Origin: Taxillus chinensis
Taxonomy: Eukaryota > Streptophyta > Magnoliopsida > Santalales > Loranthaceae
Assembly: GCA_023512835.1 (NCBI GenBank)
Contig: CM042086.1
Location: 11,622,809 to 11,686,808 of the forward strand
DNA length: 64,000 nt
Direction: 5' to 3'
This document shows, piece by piece, positions 12,270 through 23,360 of this stretch. Position numbers and translations under genes: made by a program. Numbering within the stretch: position 1 is the first letter of the stretch; each line of letters opens with the position of its first letter. The notes beneath the pieces were generated by a model. That model saw only the letters and a program-made list of their open reading frames with translations, had not been told where the DNA came from and searched no databases.

Positions 12270-12437
12270 CATCCTCATATTGAGAACTTTACCTTAATTT
12301 CATCTCCTTGTTTGAAAACAAGGAGAAAAGCCCAGGTTCATTCCTGCTGTTTTTATATTGAGAACTTTACCTTAATTTCATCTTTTGTTCATTCCTGCTG
12401 TTTTTATTCTTTAATACGAGAAAAGCCCAGGTTTTGA
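12270..12437. repeat. Rearranged duplication downstream of the CID stop codon
   Basis: The word attgagaactttaccttaat occurs twice (about 12278 and 12356). The words cattcctgctgtttttat and gagaaaagcccaggtt also occur twice, in partly shuffled order. This lies in the presumed 3' UTR or just beyond it. Confidence 0.8.
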
Positions 12438-13288
12438 GGGAGGCAGATAATGAACTCTGCAACCCAGAACACGTATTTGTTTTTATTTTTGAGAACTGTT
12501 TTGTATTTTTAAAAATAGAATTTAGAAATCGAAAGTTATTTAGTATACCTGTTTTTTTTTAAATAAGGTAGCTGTTTTTAAAAATAATTTTTTAAATTGT
12601 TTTCTGATTTTAAATTTAAACTTATTTTGACAAGATATTCACGTTTTTTTTTCCCGCTTTCATCTGCTTTCTTATTTGGAGTCATCAATTTCAATATTAA
12701 TTTTAAATTATGAAACTATAAACTTATTTTTTTCGTTTCCCTCTCTACTTTCTTATTTGGGTCTTTTGCTGGTCAAAAAGAAAGTTGCGTCTAACCATAG
12801 GATTAGGTGACCCGTAAACAAGTTTTATGCTTTTTTGATTGTCAGGCTGGGATCATACATGAAAGTGAGGTTTTAAGAATTAAGTAATTCAGGTTTAAAT
12901 CAACTAAGTAATGATTACGAAAAGTGAAAGGAGTGTTTAGGAGAGATTGCCCATCTCAAGAAAATTGGAAGTGAGAGTTGGGAGGCAACATGAGAGATTC
13001 TATAGGAAGAAGAGGCAGTCAGTGCGACAACTGAAGAGAGAAAACAAGAACAATGAGGACGCGATGACATTGCAGGGAGCCAAAGTGGATGAGAAAATAA
13101 AAGAAGAGCGTTTCAGTCTCAAAAATATGAACTTTTTAGATGTGTGTGATAAGCAAAAAAAAAAAAAAACGTCATTTGTTTTGTACCATTCCTTCCTGAG
13201 ATAACTGCCGCCAAGAGCAACGCACAACTACAATAAAAGATTGGTACAGGAACTAATGGTATACGTAAACTAACAACGCTTATGGTTT
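12438..13288. other. Spacer between CID gene and polygalacturonase 1
   Basis: AT-rich sequence with T and A homopolymers. The open stretch at 12947-13204 (+) has low-complexity Lys/Arg/Glu composition and no family resemblance, so I do not call it a gene. The part just before 13289 should include the 3' UTR of the minus-strand polygalacturonase. Confidence 0.55.
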
Positions 13289-15051
13289 CTATATACAAGG
13301 ACGAGGCCTCAGAATACCAGAGGCGACCCCATTGGCATGGTAGCACACTGAGGTTGCAGTCCCTAATTTTCCTCCCACGCCATTGTAGGCTAAGTTGATG
13401 TCTTGCAAGTTTATGTTTACGCAGGGCACCTGTGAGCTACACCGCAGGAACACCGCAGTCCTCGTCGCTGATGTCCCCCATATATTCCTGAAAAAGATGC
13501 CATTGATCTTCACCTGGGAGGCACTCTATATATACATACAGAAAAACAATTAACTATATGTCAGACGCCAATGTCTTGAAAATTTAACAAAGGTAACCAA
13601 AAGTTTGTCCTGATGATCAGAAAGGGTTTAGATTGACATGAGAGTACGTATATATATATGTGACTGTAGTACTTAAAATTAATAAAGCAAACGTCACATG
13701 CATATATGGTACACGGGTACGTCACCTCTTGAGAGCAAGGAGGGTAGGGGCAGTAGTTTTGATCAATGATGATGGGGTTGGACACATCCCTCATCTCGAT
13801 ATCCTCAAACCATATGTCAGACGCCACAATTCTACTGGGCCCCGACGCCCATGTCTTGATCCTCAAGCCATTCAGGGTCCCCGCGAAAGTGCAGTTCCTC
13901 ACCCACAACCCCTTCACGTCCTCCTCGTTCTGGTACCTTCCCAGGCTGCCCACGCTGATCCCGTGGCCTGGGCCACACCAAACCTGCGACACCCCGAGGC
14001 TGCGGGTACCCGCGAGTATGGAGATGCAGTCATCGCCGGTGGCGATGTTCACCCGAGAGATGTGGATGTCGGTGGAGCTGCCGATGCGGATGCCGTCGGT
14101 GTTGGGACTGTTGCCGGGTGCGATGATGGCCATGCGGGTGAGGGTGAGGTTGGTGCAACCGAAGAGGTTGATGTGCGTGTTCTTGCTGTTGATGGATCGG
14201 ATGCCCTCTATCCACGAGTTTGTTACAAAGTCCAATCCTATAGACTGTTGTCAGGGGGGGAAAATAACTTGTCACATTAATTTCATAGGCCTTGAGGAAA
14301 AAAACATATATATATTTATGCCATGTTATAAACTAGGCTACTAGCTACATTTTTATAACAACGTTACACACATTTTTAAAATGAAATGAAGGTATATATA
14401 TGGGTCAATGTGGAAATTAACCAAATTAACTAACTAATAAATATCTTCAGGAAGCACTAACCAAAGGAAGCTTCTGGCAGTTGGAGTCCTGGCTACAAGA
14501 ATTCTTGGACCAAGCCAGAGCTCCCTGGCCGTCAAACATGCCACCGCCGTGAATGGACAGCCGGTCGATGTACTGAAAGTTGATCCACACATCTGCATTG
14601 AGAAAGTTAGCGTACGCCATTACAACTCCTCGTACCTCAAAGGATATTGGACCCTCGCATGGACCCCGAAATAACACCGTGCTAAGCATGTAAGTTCCCA
14701 CAGGGACGACAACATTGCTGCTGCTTCCCTTCCATTGACACGCCGCACTCCAAGCTGTCGCAAATGCCTTGGATCGAGAACACAAAGAAAACCAGAAATA
14801 TTAATTGAAAATGATGATCTATGTATATATATACCAGTTGATAAATATATATATATATATATGCACAATTACCGCAACAATTAATCTCTCCACAGTTTAA
14901 TTAATCTCATTAATTAATAATGATATACCTTTGCGTTATCAGTTCTTCCATCCCCCACGCCACCGTATTGCAGGACATTGAAGTCGAGACCTCGTACAAG
15001 AGCGACCGACGACAACACGACCAATATCATATATCGAAAATTGTCACCCAT
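13289..15051 (-). CDS. Polygalacturonase 1 (GH28), four exons
   Basis: This is a secreted GH28 pectinase predicted to hydrolyse alpha-1,4-galacturonan in the cell wall. Minus-strand exons 15051-14929, 14767-14462, 14244-13726 and 13525-13289 join in phase 0 to give 394 aa. The N-terminus MGDNFRYMILVVLSSVALVRG looks like a signal peptide. All four GH28 motifs are present: SPNTDGI (catalytic Asp at 193), GDDC (Asp 214/215), CGPGHGIS (His 237) and RIKTW (271-275). Exon 4 is started at SASQVKI rather than at the later acceptor, because this matches the exon-4 leaders of the two paralogues at 40.2 and 60.1 kb. The protein ends RPRPCI. The three paralogues share exon number and nearly identical exon sizes, so they descend from one local ancestor. 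Endo versus exo action cannot be decided from sequence. Confidence 0.93.
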
Positions 15052-15488
15052 GGTTAATTATGTTATGTGCGTACCTACTTACTATTTGGGATATATATGC
15101 TTGCTCTTGTTCTTCGATCGTCTGGTATATGTGTGTGTATATATATATACACTAGACAGTTGTGATATGTTCTTAATGTTCTTACTTCTTGCCGGTGTGT
15201 TTGTGTGTATATATATTCTTTTGGATAACTAAAAAAACAATAAGTGCGGTTTTGGCGTCATATGTTTTCCCCTTCCCTTTTCCCAGTGAGCTCGGATTTT
15301 ACATAATGGAAAGGAAATGAATGCAGATTAAGGCGGGACTCGGATTAAAACAAACACCAAAATACGCATGGAATCCATGAGCCGTTGGGAATTGATAAAG
15401 AAAAAGTCATGACCATGAATACAAAAAAGAAAAAGAAAAAGAAAAATTTCTTTCCATATATATATAATTCTTTCTCTCTTGTCGTATA

Positions 15489-15568
15489 TAACGTGGGTTG
15501 CTTTATTAGTTGTTATGAGAAATAATAACGTGGGTTGCTTTATTATGAGAAATAATAACGTGGGTTTC
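15489..15568. repeat. Three short tandem units upstream of polygalacturonase 1
   Basis: The phrase ataacgtgggttgctttatta followed by atgagaaata is present in three successive partial copies. They lie about 440-520 bases upstream of the polygalacturonase 1 ATG. Confidence 0.85.
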
Positions 15569-16439
15569 TGATGCTGACAAAATCAATTCGAATTCTATCG
15601 ATTTACTTAATCCAGTCAGAAGAAGGGATATGAATTCGTTTTTTTTTTTTTTTTTTTTTGGTTTTGTGGCCAGAATTAGAACGCTTCTTGGCTACGATGC
15701 TAAAAGTAAATCTCAGTCATTCCATACCGACTAGTTTCGGCAGTTAATGATCCTTGTAGTGAGCATAACCGTGCATTTAATTTCGGGCCCATTTGATCAA
15801 TTATTGTTTTTTTTAATTCTTTAGTCATAGTTGTTTATTAATTTCTTGCTAAAAATGGAACTAAATTAATCACATGATTCATAGAATTTAGTTATTACAT
15901 TTACATTCACGATAAACTCAAAATAAATAAATTATTGAGCAATAAGTGTGAAGCCAAATAGTTTACACATGAGCCTTATTGGAGTAATTAATAATACACG
16001 CCAATGTGCAAGTTGTGCTTGTTGCATAGCCACTCCAGCCTCTAGGTCTCATTTATGATATTCCTTACTTTATAAATAAATAAATAAAAAGTATGACGGG
16101 ATCATTTGTGAACAGTACATTATGGTTATTTTTCCTACTAAAAGTAATAGGCAAATTCATATATAAACGGCGCCTAAAACTCTATTTTGTAGAAGTTCGT
16201 CCGGATGGACTTTACAGCACTTGAACATTTCAACCCATATTGAAGAGAAGTGTTGAGACTTGAGAGCAACAATAACAAAATAATATTCGAAGTATTGAAA
16301 ATATGATAGGATGACAACATTTTGTAGGTTGACGTTTTATGGAGTTAGATTAAAAAACGATTAAAGAAAATAGAAGAAGAGAACAATATCCCATAAACCC
16401 TAGGTAATCCTATATATATATATATATATATAATAAAAA

Positions 16440-16475
<36 letters not shown>

Positions 16476-17717
16476 CTTAATATTTTATTATTTTTATAAA
16501 CTGTACGTAATTTATATCATTTATAAATACTTTTAAATTTATCCAACTTACTATTTTCAAACATAACATTATCATACCATTTTTATAACTTAATCTATTG
16601 ATTTCAATTTTCATATTATTTTTCCTTACAAGCGACTTAATTTTTTCTTCTAGTTATTATTTGAAAATTAATTTTTTTCCTTATAAGAATTTAATGTAAG
16701 TGGGGTGGGGTTTGAAATTAAAATTAATAACAATATATAACTTGAAACCTAAATAAGAATTAAAAAATCTAAAAATTTTAAAACAAAAATAAAAAAACAA
16801 AAAAACAAAAAAAGTTTTTAAAGCCGGTCCAAGTAACCATAGGATTAAATAATCATAATTATTTGGATGAACAATAAATTATAAATTTTTTTATTTATCT
16901 TAAATGTTAAAAGAAAATTTTAAACTTTTGTTATAAGGAACACTTTTCTACATCTTGAATTGAACGGGACTTAGATTCGCTGGTGCGTGCCTTATTTGTG
17001 TTGTTCTTTGATAAATTATGTGGATTATGGCCCTTTTTTTATTTGATTAATTTCCAGCTTTTCACTGTTTGTTTCATTCTACAACATATCTTAGCATTTT
17101 CTGGTTTTTTTGGGTATAAAGTTTATGTTGATACATCAAAGTTGTTTGAAAAGATGAACAAAATTTAGGCTGACAAGTAAAAAATTTTAGTTGCTCAATG
17201 AAGAAAAACATCTCCCAGGTTCAAACGTAAGGATGTATCAAAGATTGTGTGGGTTATGAAATTATGAAAGATGACCCATCACGGAAGTAAGCTAACATCG
17301 CATTGAAAAAACAAACTTTAATATCTTCACTATATGTCAAATTATAAGTTATAACCATCATACTTTTTACGACATCAAATAATAGTTTATTACAATATCA
17401 AAGTTAATTTTTTATAAATTAATAAAAATAATTATTTAATATTAAAATAAATTTAACCGATAAAATTTAACTCAATAATTTTAGCCAAATTTATTATAAT
17501 AATATTAAATTCATTTCATGACTATTTGTAAGTCATATTTTAATTTAAAAAATAATACGTAAGCAGTTATAATTTATTTATATTTCTTTCTTCTAATAAT
17601 CTGTTATTTCTGATAATCTATTATATCATCACGATTAACCACGTCACCACATTATTTAATCATTACTCTTATATTAAATCCAGTTCTAACACAACTAAAT
17701 CTTCTTATTTTGATAAA
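15569..17717. other. AT-rich spacer with long TA and poly-T tracts
   Basis: A poly-T run lies at about 15637-15659. A broken (TA)n/A tract of about 64 bases lies at 16411-16474. The remainder is AT-rich without exon-like sequence. I see no gene between polygalacturonase 1 and the 2.6-kb repeat. Confidence 0.6.
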
Positions 17718-17761
17718 TAACACGAGTAAAAAGTTTTTTTTTATACGTAACACGAGTAAAA
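17718..17761. repeat. Short T-tract insertion flanked by 14-bp direct repeat
   Basis: The motif taacacgagtaaaa occurs at 17718-17731 and 17748-17761. It flanks agtttttttttatacg, which is a tail-like insert in the opposite orientation. This is the third example of this architecture in the window. Confidence 0.65.
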
Positions 17762-18363
17762 CAGTTAAAAGCATGAATTATTGGATTATTAAAGAATAAT
17801 CCAATAAAACATATTTCATAAAGTTTCATTAATTCTAAAACTTCATTGATTCACATAATTCATGACTGAGACAATACTAGTACCTAGTGTTGTTCACATT
17901 TAGCTCGTAGAAATACTCCACCGCGATCTTTCAAGCTCTCAAAATTTCGAACTCTTAGAAATTGAACAAGCTCCCCTACATTCCAAACATGTATGACTGT
18001 TTCCCTAGACTGAAAAGAAATCTTTGATAACTTAATGGCATGAAGAAACACCTTCAATACCTTGAAAATAGTGGCTTGCGATTTGTTATCTCCACAGACC
18101 ATACAATATTGTTGTCAAAGCCAAAAGAAAGCTTTTAACTGTTGGAATAATTGGAATATCCAATTCTTTGTATACAAAGATGACCTCTTCTTATATATGG
18201 ATCTAAAAAACATATTTTCTGAACAATTATGTTTTCTAAACAATCCGATATTTTTGTATATGTAGATCTAAACAATGACCTTTGTCCTTTTCTATTTCTT
18301 CCAAGTCTGCTACCAACCACACATTCACTACAAAAAAAAAAAAAAAAAAAAGAAGAAACAAAC

Positions 18364-18570
18364 GTGAATTACTACTTTCTAATAAAAGAATTAAAAGAGT
18401 AAGAATATTTACCAAAAATCTAATCTGGTGGGTGGCCGTTGTTGCGAAGTAGATCAAGGCGGTGAGAGTAAGAGAGGGGCATCCATCGCACTTAGGTAGA
18501 CAGTTGACGACTGACTGTGGGAGGTGGTCTGGGAATGACGACATCGATGGCGCTGGAGATTCAGGTTGCA
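18364..18570 (-). pseudogene. Exon-1-like fragment of the KEN-gene repeat family
   Basis: Read on the minus strand, this GC-richer block resembles the first exon at 30290-30376, whose hallmark reads LDLLRHNGRPPDRTF followed by a gtaaatatt donor. Further copies lie at about 19643-19780, 20985-21190, 22265-22400 and 23033-23290. In these copies the frame is lost by substitutions and indels. Just upstream on the plus side (about 18273-18340) a second small exon copy (CxxxGRLGRNRK type) ends at a gt donor. Confidence 0.5.
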
Positions 18571-18637
18571 CTCGATCTTTGAAAAAGTGAATTACCAAAC
18601 ATATCCTAAGAATAATGATGTCTTCAAAACGTATAAG

Positions 18638-19233
18638 CATTTGCGAAAGAGGAGATTTTAAATTGACATCAAGCTTGGTGATTCTACTACAAATATAGAT
18701 ACTGGAAAGTTACTTCTTGTTCCTAGGATGTATTTGGTAACTCACTTTTTTAAAGAACACACAAATTTAATTGAGTTGGATAGACCTATTGGATTTGAGG
18801 ACTGGTGGATCATATTGAAGGGTCTTCAAGAAGATGTTTAAGTAGTAGGCATCTTATTTTATAATTTTTCAGTATCTATATTTATAGTAAAACCATCAAT
18901 CACTAAACTTAGTGTCAATCACTAAACCATCAATCGCAAATTGACACCAAGTTTAGTGATTGATGGTTTTACTACAAATATAGATACTGAAAAGTTATAA
19001 AATAAGATGCCTACTACCTAAACACCTTCTTGAAGACCCTTCAATATGATTCACCAGTCCTCAAATCCAATAGGTCTATCCAACTCAATCAAATTTGTGT
19101 GTTCTTTAAAAAAGTGAGTTACCAAGTACATCCTAGGAACAAGAAGTAACTTTCCAGTATCTATATTTGTAGTAGAATCATCAATCACCAAGCTTGATGT
19201 CAATTTAAAATCTTCTCTTTCTTCTCGCAAATG
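18638..19233. repeat. Near-perfect palindrome made from an exon of the KEN-domain gene (unit 1)
   Basis: The left arm (18638-18919) is the reverse complement of the right arm (18940-19233), with only a few substitutions and small indels. The loop is about 20 nt. The arms correspond to the exon at 28171-28524 of the minus-strand KEN-domain pseudogene: the plus strand of the left arm reads LLLVPRMYLVTHFFKE and then LIELDRPIGFEDWW. A transcript crossing it in either direction would form a stem of about 280 bp. No promoter was identified. Confidence 0.9.
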
Positions 19234-20453
19234 GACAAATATGAACCCTACACATAATTTAAAAAATTATTAATAAATACATATTAGAAAGTCAATTGTA
19301 AACGAAAAAGAAAAGAAGTTTTGCATATATCATTTCAATGACTGGTCATTTGAAGTGTTCAAACACATGCTGAGAATTTCTACAACAGCTAAGAAAGAAA
19401 GGAAGTGTTTTATTCTCGTATTTCTTAGCTGCGAAACGTCTAGTTATTTGTATACGGATTGACCTTTTCATGTATATGGATCTAAAAAAAATATGTTTTC
19501 CGAACAATTATGTTTTCTAAACAATTAGATATATTCGTATATATAGATCTAAACAATTACCTTTTCTCTTCCTATTTCTTCCAAGTCTACCATCAATTGC
19601 ACATTCACTACAAAAGAAAAACAAAACAAGAAAGAAACGTGAATTACTACTTTCTAATAAAAGAATTAAAAGAGTAAGAATATTTACCATAAAAAGTCCA
19701 ATCCGGTGCGCGGCCATTGTGGCGAAGCAGATCGGGGCGGTGGGAGTTAGAGATGGCATCTAGGTAGCAAGGTACTTTGAAACAAATTTCATAACGGACC
19801 CGACACATGCTAATAAATGATAGGCTATTAATAACATTAATTTCCTCACGGTACATGCTAGCAATAACCTTCCTCGAACCACGGCATACGAACCCTATAA
19901 ATAATTCAAGGAATTATTTGTCTAATTCATTCACACATATAGATCTAAACAATTACCTTGTCCAATTCGTCCGTCCATATAGATGTAAACAAATATGTTT
20001 TCCAATAGATTTTCATGTGTGAGATGTGTGAGGGTGAGAAATATTTATCAATTGAAATTTGTCCCGTGTGAAAATTAATCTAAAAATAAATTTTCCATGT
20101 GTGAGATGCATATACTGACCTTTTCTATAGATCTAAAAATAAATTGTATGATTGTCCAGTGTGCAAATTGAGTTTCGAAAATAAGTGATGCCTAAAACCA
20201 CTACCAGTAAGAATTCAGCAAAGAATAAGCATGGATCTTGATTGTAAAGCCGGAGGTAGCCGCAACTACGTAAGGGTTGAGGTAACGTTTAAACAATCTC
20301 GTACATATACATCAAAACAATTACCTTTGTCCCTTCCTATTACTTCCAACTCTGCTACATCCGTGCGACCAATTGCTGCGCATTCACTAAAAGGAAAAGA
20401 AAATAAACGTCAATTACTACTTCTTTCTAATAAAACAATTAAAAGAGTAACAA

Positions 20454-23072
20454 ATAATTCATGACTGAGACAATACTAGTACCTAGTGTTGTTCACATTT
20501 AGCTCGTAGAAATACTCCACCGCGATCTTTCAAGCTCTCAAAATTTCGAACTCTTAGAAATTGAACAAGCTCCCCTACATTCCAAACATGTATGACTGTT
20601 TCCCTAGACTGAAAAGAAATCTTTGATAACTTAATGGCATGAAGAAACACCTTCAATACCTTGAAAATAGTGGCTTGCGATTTGTTATCTCCACAGACCA
20701 TACAATATTGTTGTCAAAGCCAAAAGAAAGCTTTTAACTGTTGGAATAATTGGAATATCCAATTCTTTGTATACAAAGATGACCTCTTCTTATATATGGA
20801 TCTAAAAAACATATTTTCTGAACAATTTGTTTTCAACAATATGTTTTCTAAACAATCCGATATTTTTGTATATGTAGATCTAAACAATGACCTTTGTCCT
20901 TTTCTATTTCTTCCAAGTCTGCTACCAACCACACATTCACTACAAAAAAAAAAAAAAAAAAAAAGGAAGAAACAAACGTGAATTACTACTTTCTAATAAA
21001 AGAATTAAAAGAGTAAGAATATTTACCAAAAATCTAATCTGGTGGGTGGCCGTTGTTGCGAAGTAGATCAAGGCGGTGAGAGTAAGAGAGGGGCATCCAT
21101 GGCACTTAGGTAGACAGTTGACGACTGACTGTGGGAGGTGGTCTGGGAATGACGACATCGATGGCGCTGGAGATTCAGGTTGCACTCGATCTTTGAAAAA
21201 GTGAATTACCAAACATATCCTAAGAATAATGATGTCTTCAAAACGTATAAGCATTTGCGAAAGAGGAGATTTTAAATTGACATCAAGCTTGGTGATTCTA
21301 CTACAAATATAGATACTGGAAAGTTACTTCTTGTTCCTAGGATGTATTTGGTAACTCACTTTTTTAAAGAACACACAAATTTAATTGAGTTGGATAGACC
21401 TATTGGATTTGAGGACTGGTGGATCATATTGAAGGGTCTTCAAGAAGATGTTTAAGTAATAGGCATCTTATTTTATAATTTTTCAGTATCTATATTTATA
21501 GTAAAACCATCAATCACTAAACTTAGTGTCAATCACTAAACCATCAATCGCAAATTGACACCAAGTTTAGTGATTGATGGTTTTACTACAAATATAGATA
21601 CTGAAAAGTTATAAAATAAGATGCCTACTACCTAAACACCTTCTTGAAGACCCTTCAATATGATTCACCAGTCCTCAAATCCAATAGGTCTATCCAACTC
21701 AATCAAATTTGTGTGTTCTTTAAAAAAAGTGAGTTACCAAGTACATCCTAGGAACAAGAAGTAACTTTCCATGATCTATATTTGTAGTAGAATCATCAAT
21801 CACCAAGCTTGATGTCAATTTAAAATCTTCTCTTTCTTCGCAAATGGACAAATATGAACCCTACACATAATTTAAAAAATTATTAATAAATACATATTAG
21901 AAAGTCAATTGTAAACGAAAAAGAAAAGAAGTTTTGCATATATCATTTCAATGACTGGTCATTTGAAGTGTTCAAACACATGCTTGAGAATTTCTACAAC
22001 AGCTAAGAAAGAAAGGAAGTGTTTTATTCTCGTATTTCTTAGCTGCGAAACGTCTAGTTATTTGTATACGGATTGACCTTTTCATGTATATGGATCTAAA
22101 AAAAATATGTTTTCCGAACAATTATGTTTTCTAAACAATTAGATATATTCGTATATATAGATCTAAACAATTACCTTTTCTCTTCCTATTTCTTCCAAGT
22201 CTACCATCAATTGCACATTCACTACAAAAGAAAAACAAAACAAGAAAGAAACGTGAATTACTACTTTCTAATAAAAGAATTAAAAGAGTAAGAATATTTA
22301 CCATAAAAAGTCCAATCCGGTGCGCGGCCATTGTGGCGAAGCAGATCGGGGCGGTGGGAGTTAGAGATGGCATCTAGGTAGCAAGGTACTTTGAAACAAA
22401 TTTCATAACGGACCATTGCCCGACACATGCTAATAAATGATAGGCTATTAATAACATTAATTTCCTCACGGTACATGCTAGCAATAACCTTCCTCGAACC
22501 ACGGCATATGAACCCTATAAATAATTCAAGGAATTATTTGTCTAATTCATTCACACATATAGATCTAAACAATTACCTTGTCCAATTCGTCCGTCCATAT
22601 AGATGTAAACAAATATGTTTTCCAATAGATTTTCATGTGTGAGATGTGTGAGGGTGAGAAATATTTATCAATTGAAATTTGTCCCGTGTGAAAATTAATC
22701 TAAAAATAAATTTTCCATGTGTGAGATGCATATACTGACCTTTTCTATAGATCTAAAAATAAATTGTATGATTGTCCAGTGTGCAAATTGAGTTTCGAAA
22801 ATAAGTGATGCCTAAAACCACTACCAGTAAGAATTCAGCAAAGAATAAGCATGGATCTTGATTGTAAAGCCGGAGGTAGCCGCAACTACGTAAGGGTTGA
22901 GGTAACGTTTAAACAATCTCGTACATATACATCAAAACAATTACCTTTGTCCCTTCCTATTACTTCCAACTCTGCTACATCCGCGCGACCAATTGCTGCG
23001 CATTCACTAAAAGGAAAAGAAAATAAACGTCAATTACTACTTCTTTCTAATAAAACAATTAAAAGAGTAACA
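20454..23072. repeat. 2.6-kb tandem segmental repeat, unit 2
   Basis: This is the second copy of the segment at 17855-20453. It is slightly longer because of small insertions, for example a duplicated 'tttgttttcaacaata' near 20826 and a longer A tract near 20943. Past about 23072 the sequence continues into an exon-1-like block that unit 1 lacks. Unit 1 was therefore probably copied from the longer context and truncated at its right end. Confidence 0.95.
21252..21846. repeat. Near-perfect palindrome (unit 2 copy)
   Basis: Same foldback as 18638-19233: left arm 21252-21533, loop 21534-21553, right arm 21554-21846. It carries a few private changes in the right arm (for example 'ccatgatc' for 'ccagtatc' near 21770). 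The persistence of pairing in both copies shows that the palindrome predates the tandem duplication. Confidence 0.9.
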
Positions 23073-23360
23073 ATATTTACCAGCAAAAGCCCGATCTGGT
23101 GATGCGCCCATTGTGGCGAAACAGATCGAGGTGGTGGGAGTAAGAGAGGGGCATCCATGACATCTAGGTAGCAGGTTGTATTTGTGTTGTGCAACGGCAG
23201 GCAGTTGACGACTGTGGGAGGTGGTGAGGGATTGACGGCGTCGATAGCGCAAGAGATCTGAGGTTGCGACCGACGACTAGATCAGCGATGATAGAGATCG
23301 AGCACAGCCACTGGTGGAGGAAGCGAGTGGGTTTTGGTTTTCTTTTTCATTTCCCGTGAG
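23033..23360 (-). pseudogene. Exon-1-like block with upstream flank, KEN-gene repeat family
   Basis: This continues unit 2 on the right with a fuller copy of the exon-1 block. It ends near 23360 with 'cccgtgaggctgg', matching the flank at about 30650 ('cccgtgaggcta'). The matched flank suggests that both are copies of the promoter and first exon of one minus-strand gene. Coding frame is not maintained. Confidence 0.45.

Larger units (their letters stand above)
17855..20453. repeat. 2.6-kb tandem segmental repeat, unit 1
   Basis: Sequence from ataattcatgactgagac to ttaaaagagtaacaa is repeated immediately downstream (offset 2599 at the start). Only isolated substitutions and small indels separate the units, such as poly-A length and an extra 'attgc' near 22413. 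The unit contains a 600-bp palindrome and several degenerate exon copies of the KEN-domain gene family seen at 26.8-30.4 kb. It holds no intact coding gene. The near-identity shows a very recent duplication; an assembly artefact is an alternative. Confidence 0.95.

Noticed and set aside
13660..14344. Long plus-strand open frames (206 and 192 aa)
   Set aside because: They are antisense to exon 3 of polygalacturonase 1. GC-rich codon use on the true strand opens the opposite frames, and they match no family.
17884..18102. Minus-strand 72-aa frame, identical in both 2.6-kb units (also at 20483)
   Set aside because: The repetition reflects the segmental duplication and not conservation. No family is recognised, and splice-like context is absent.
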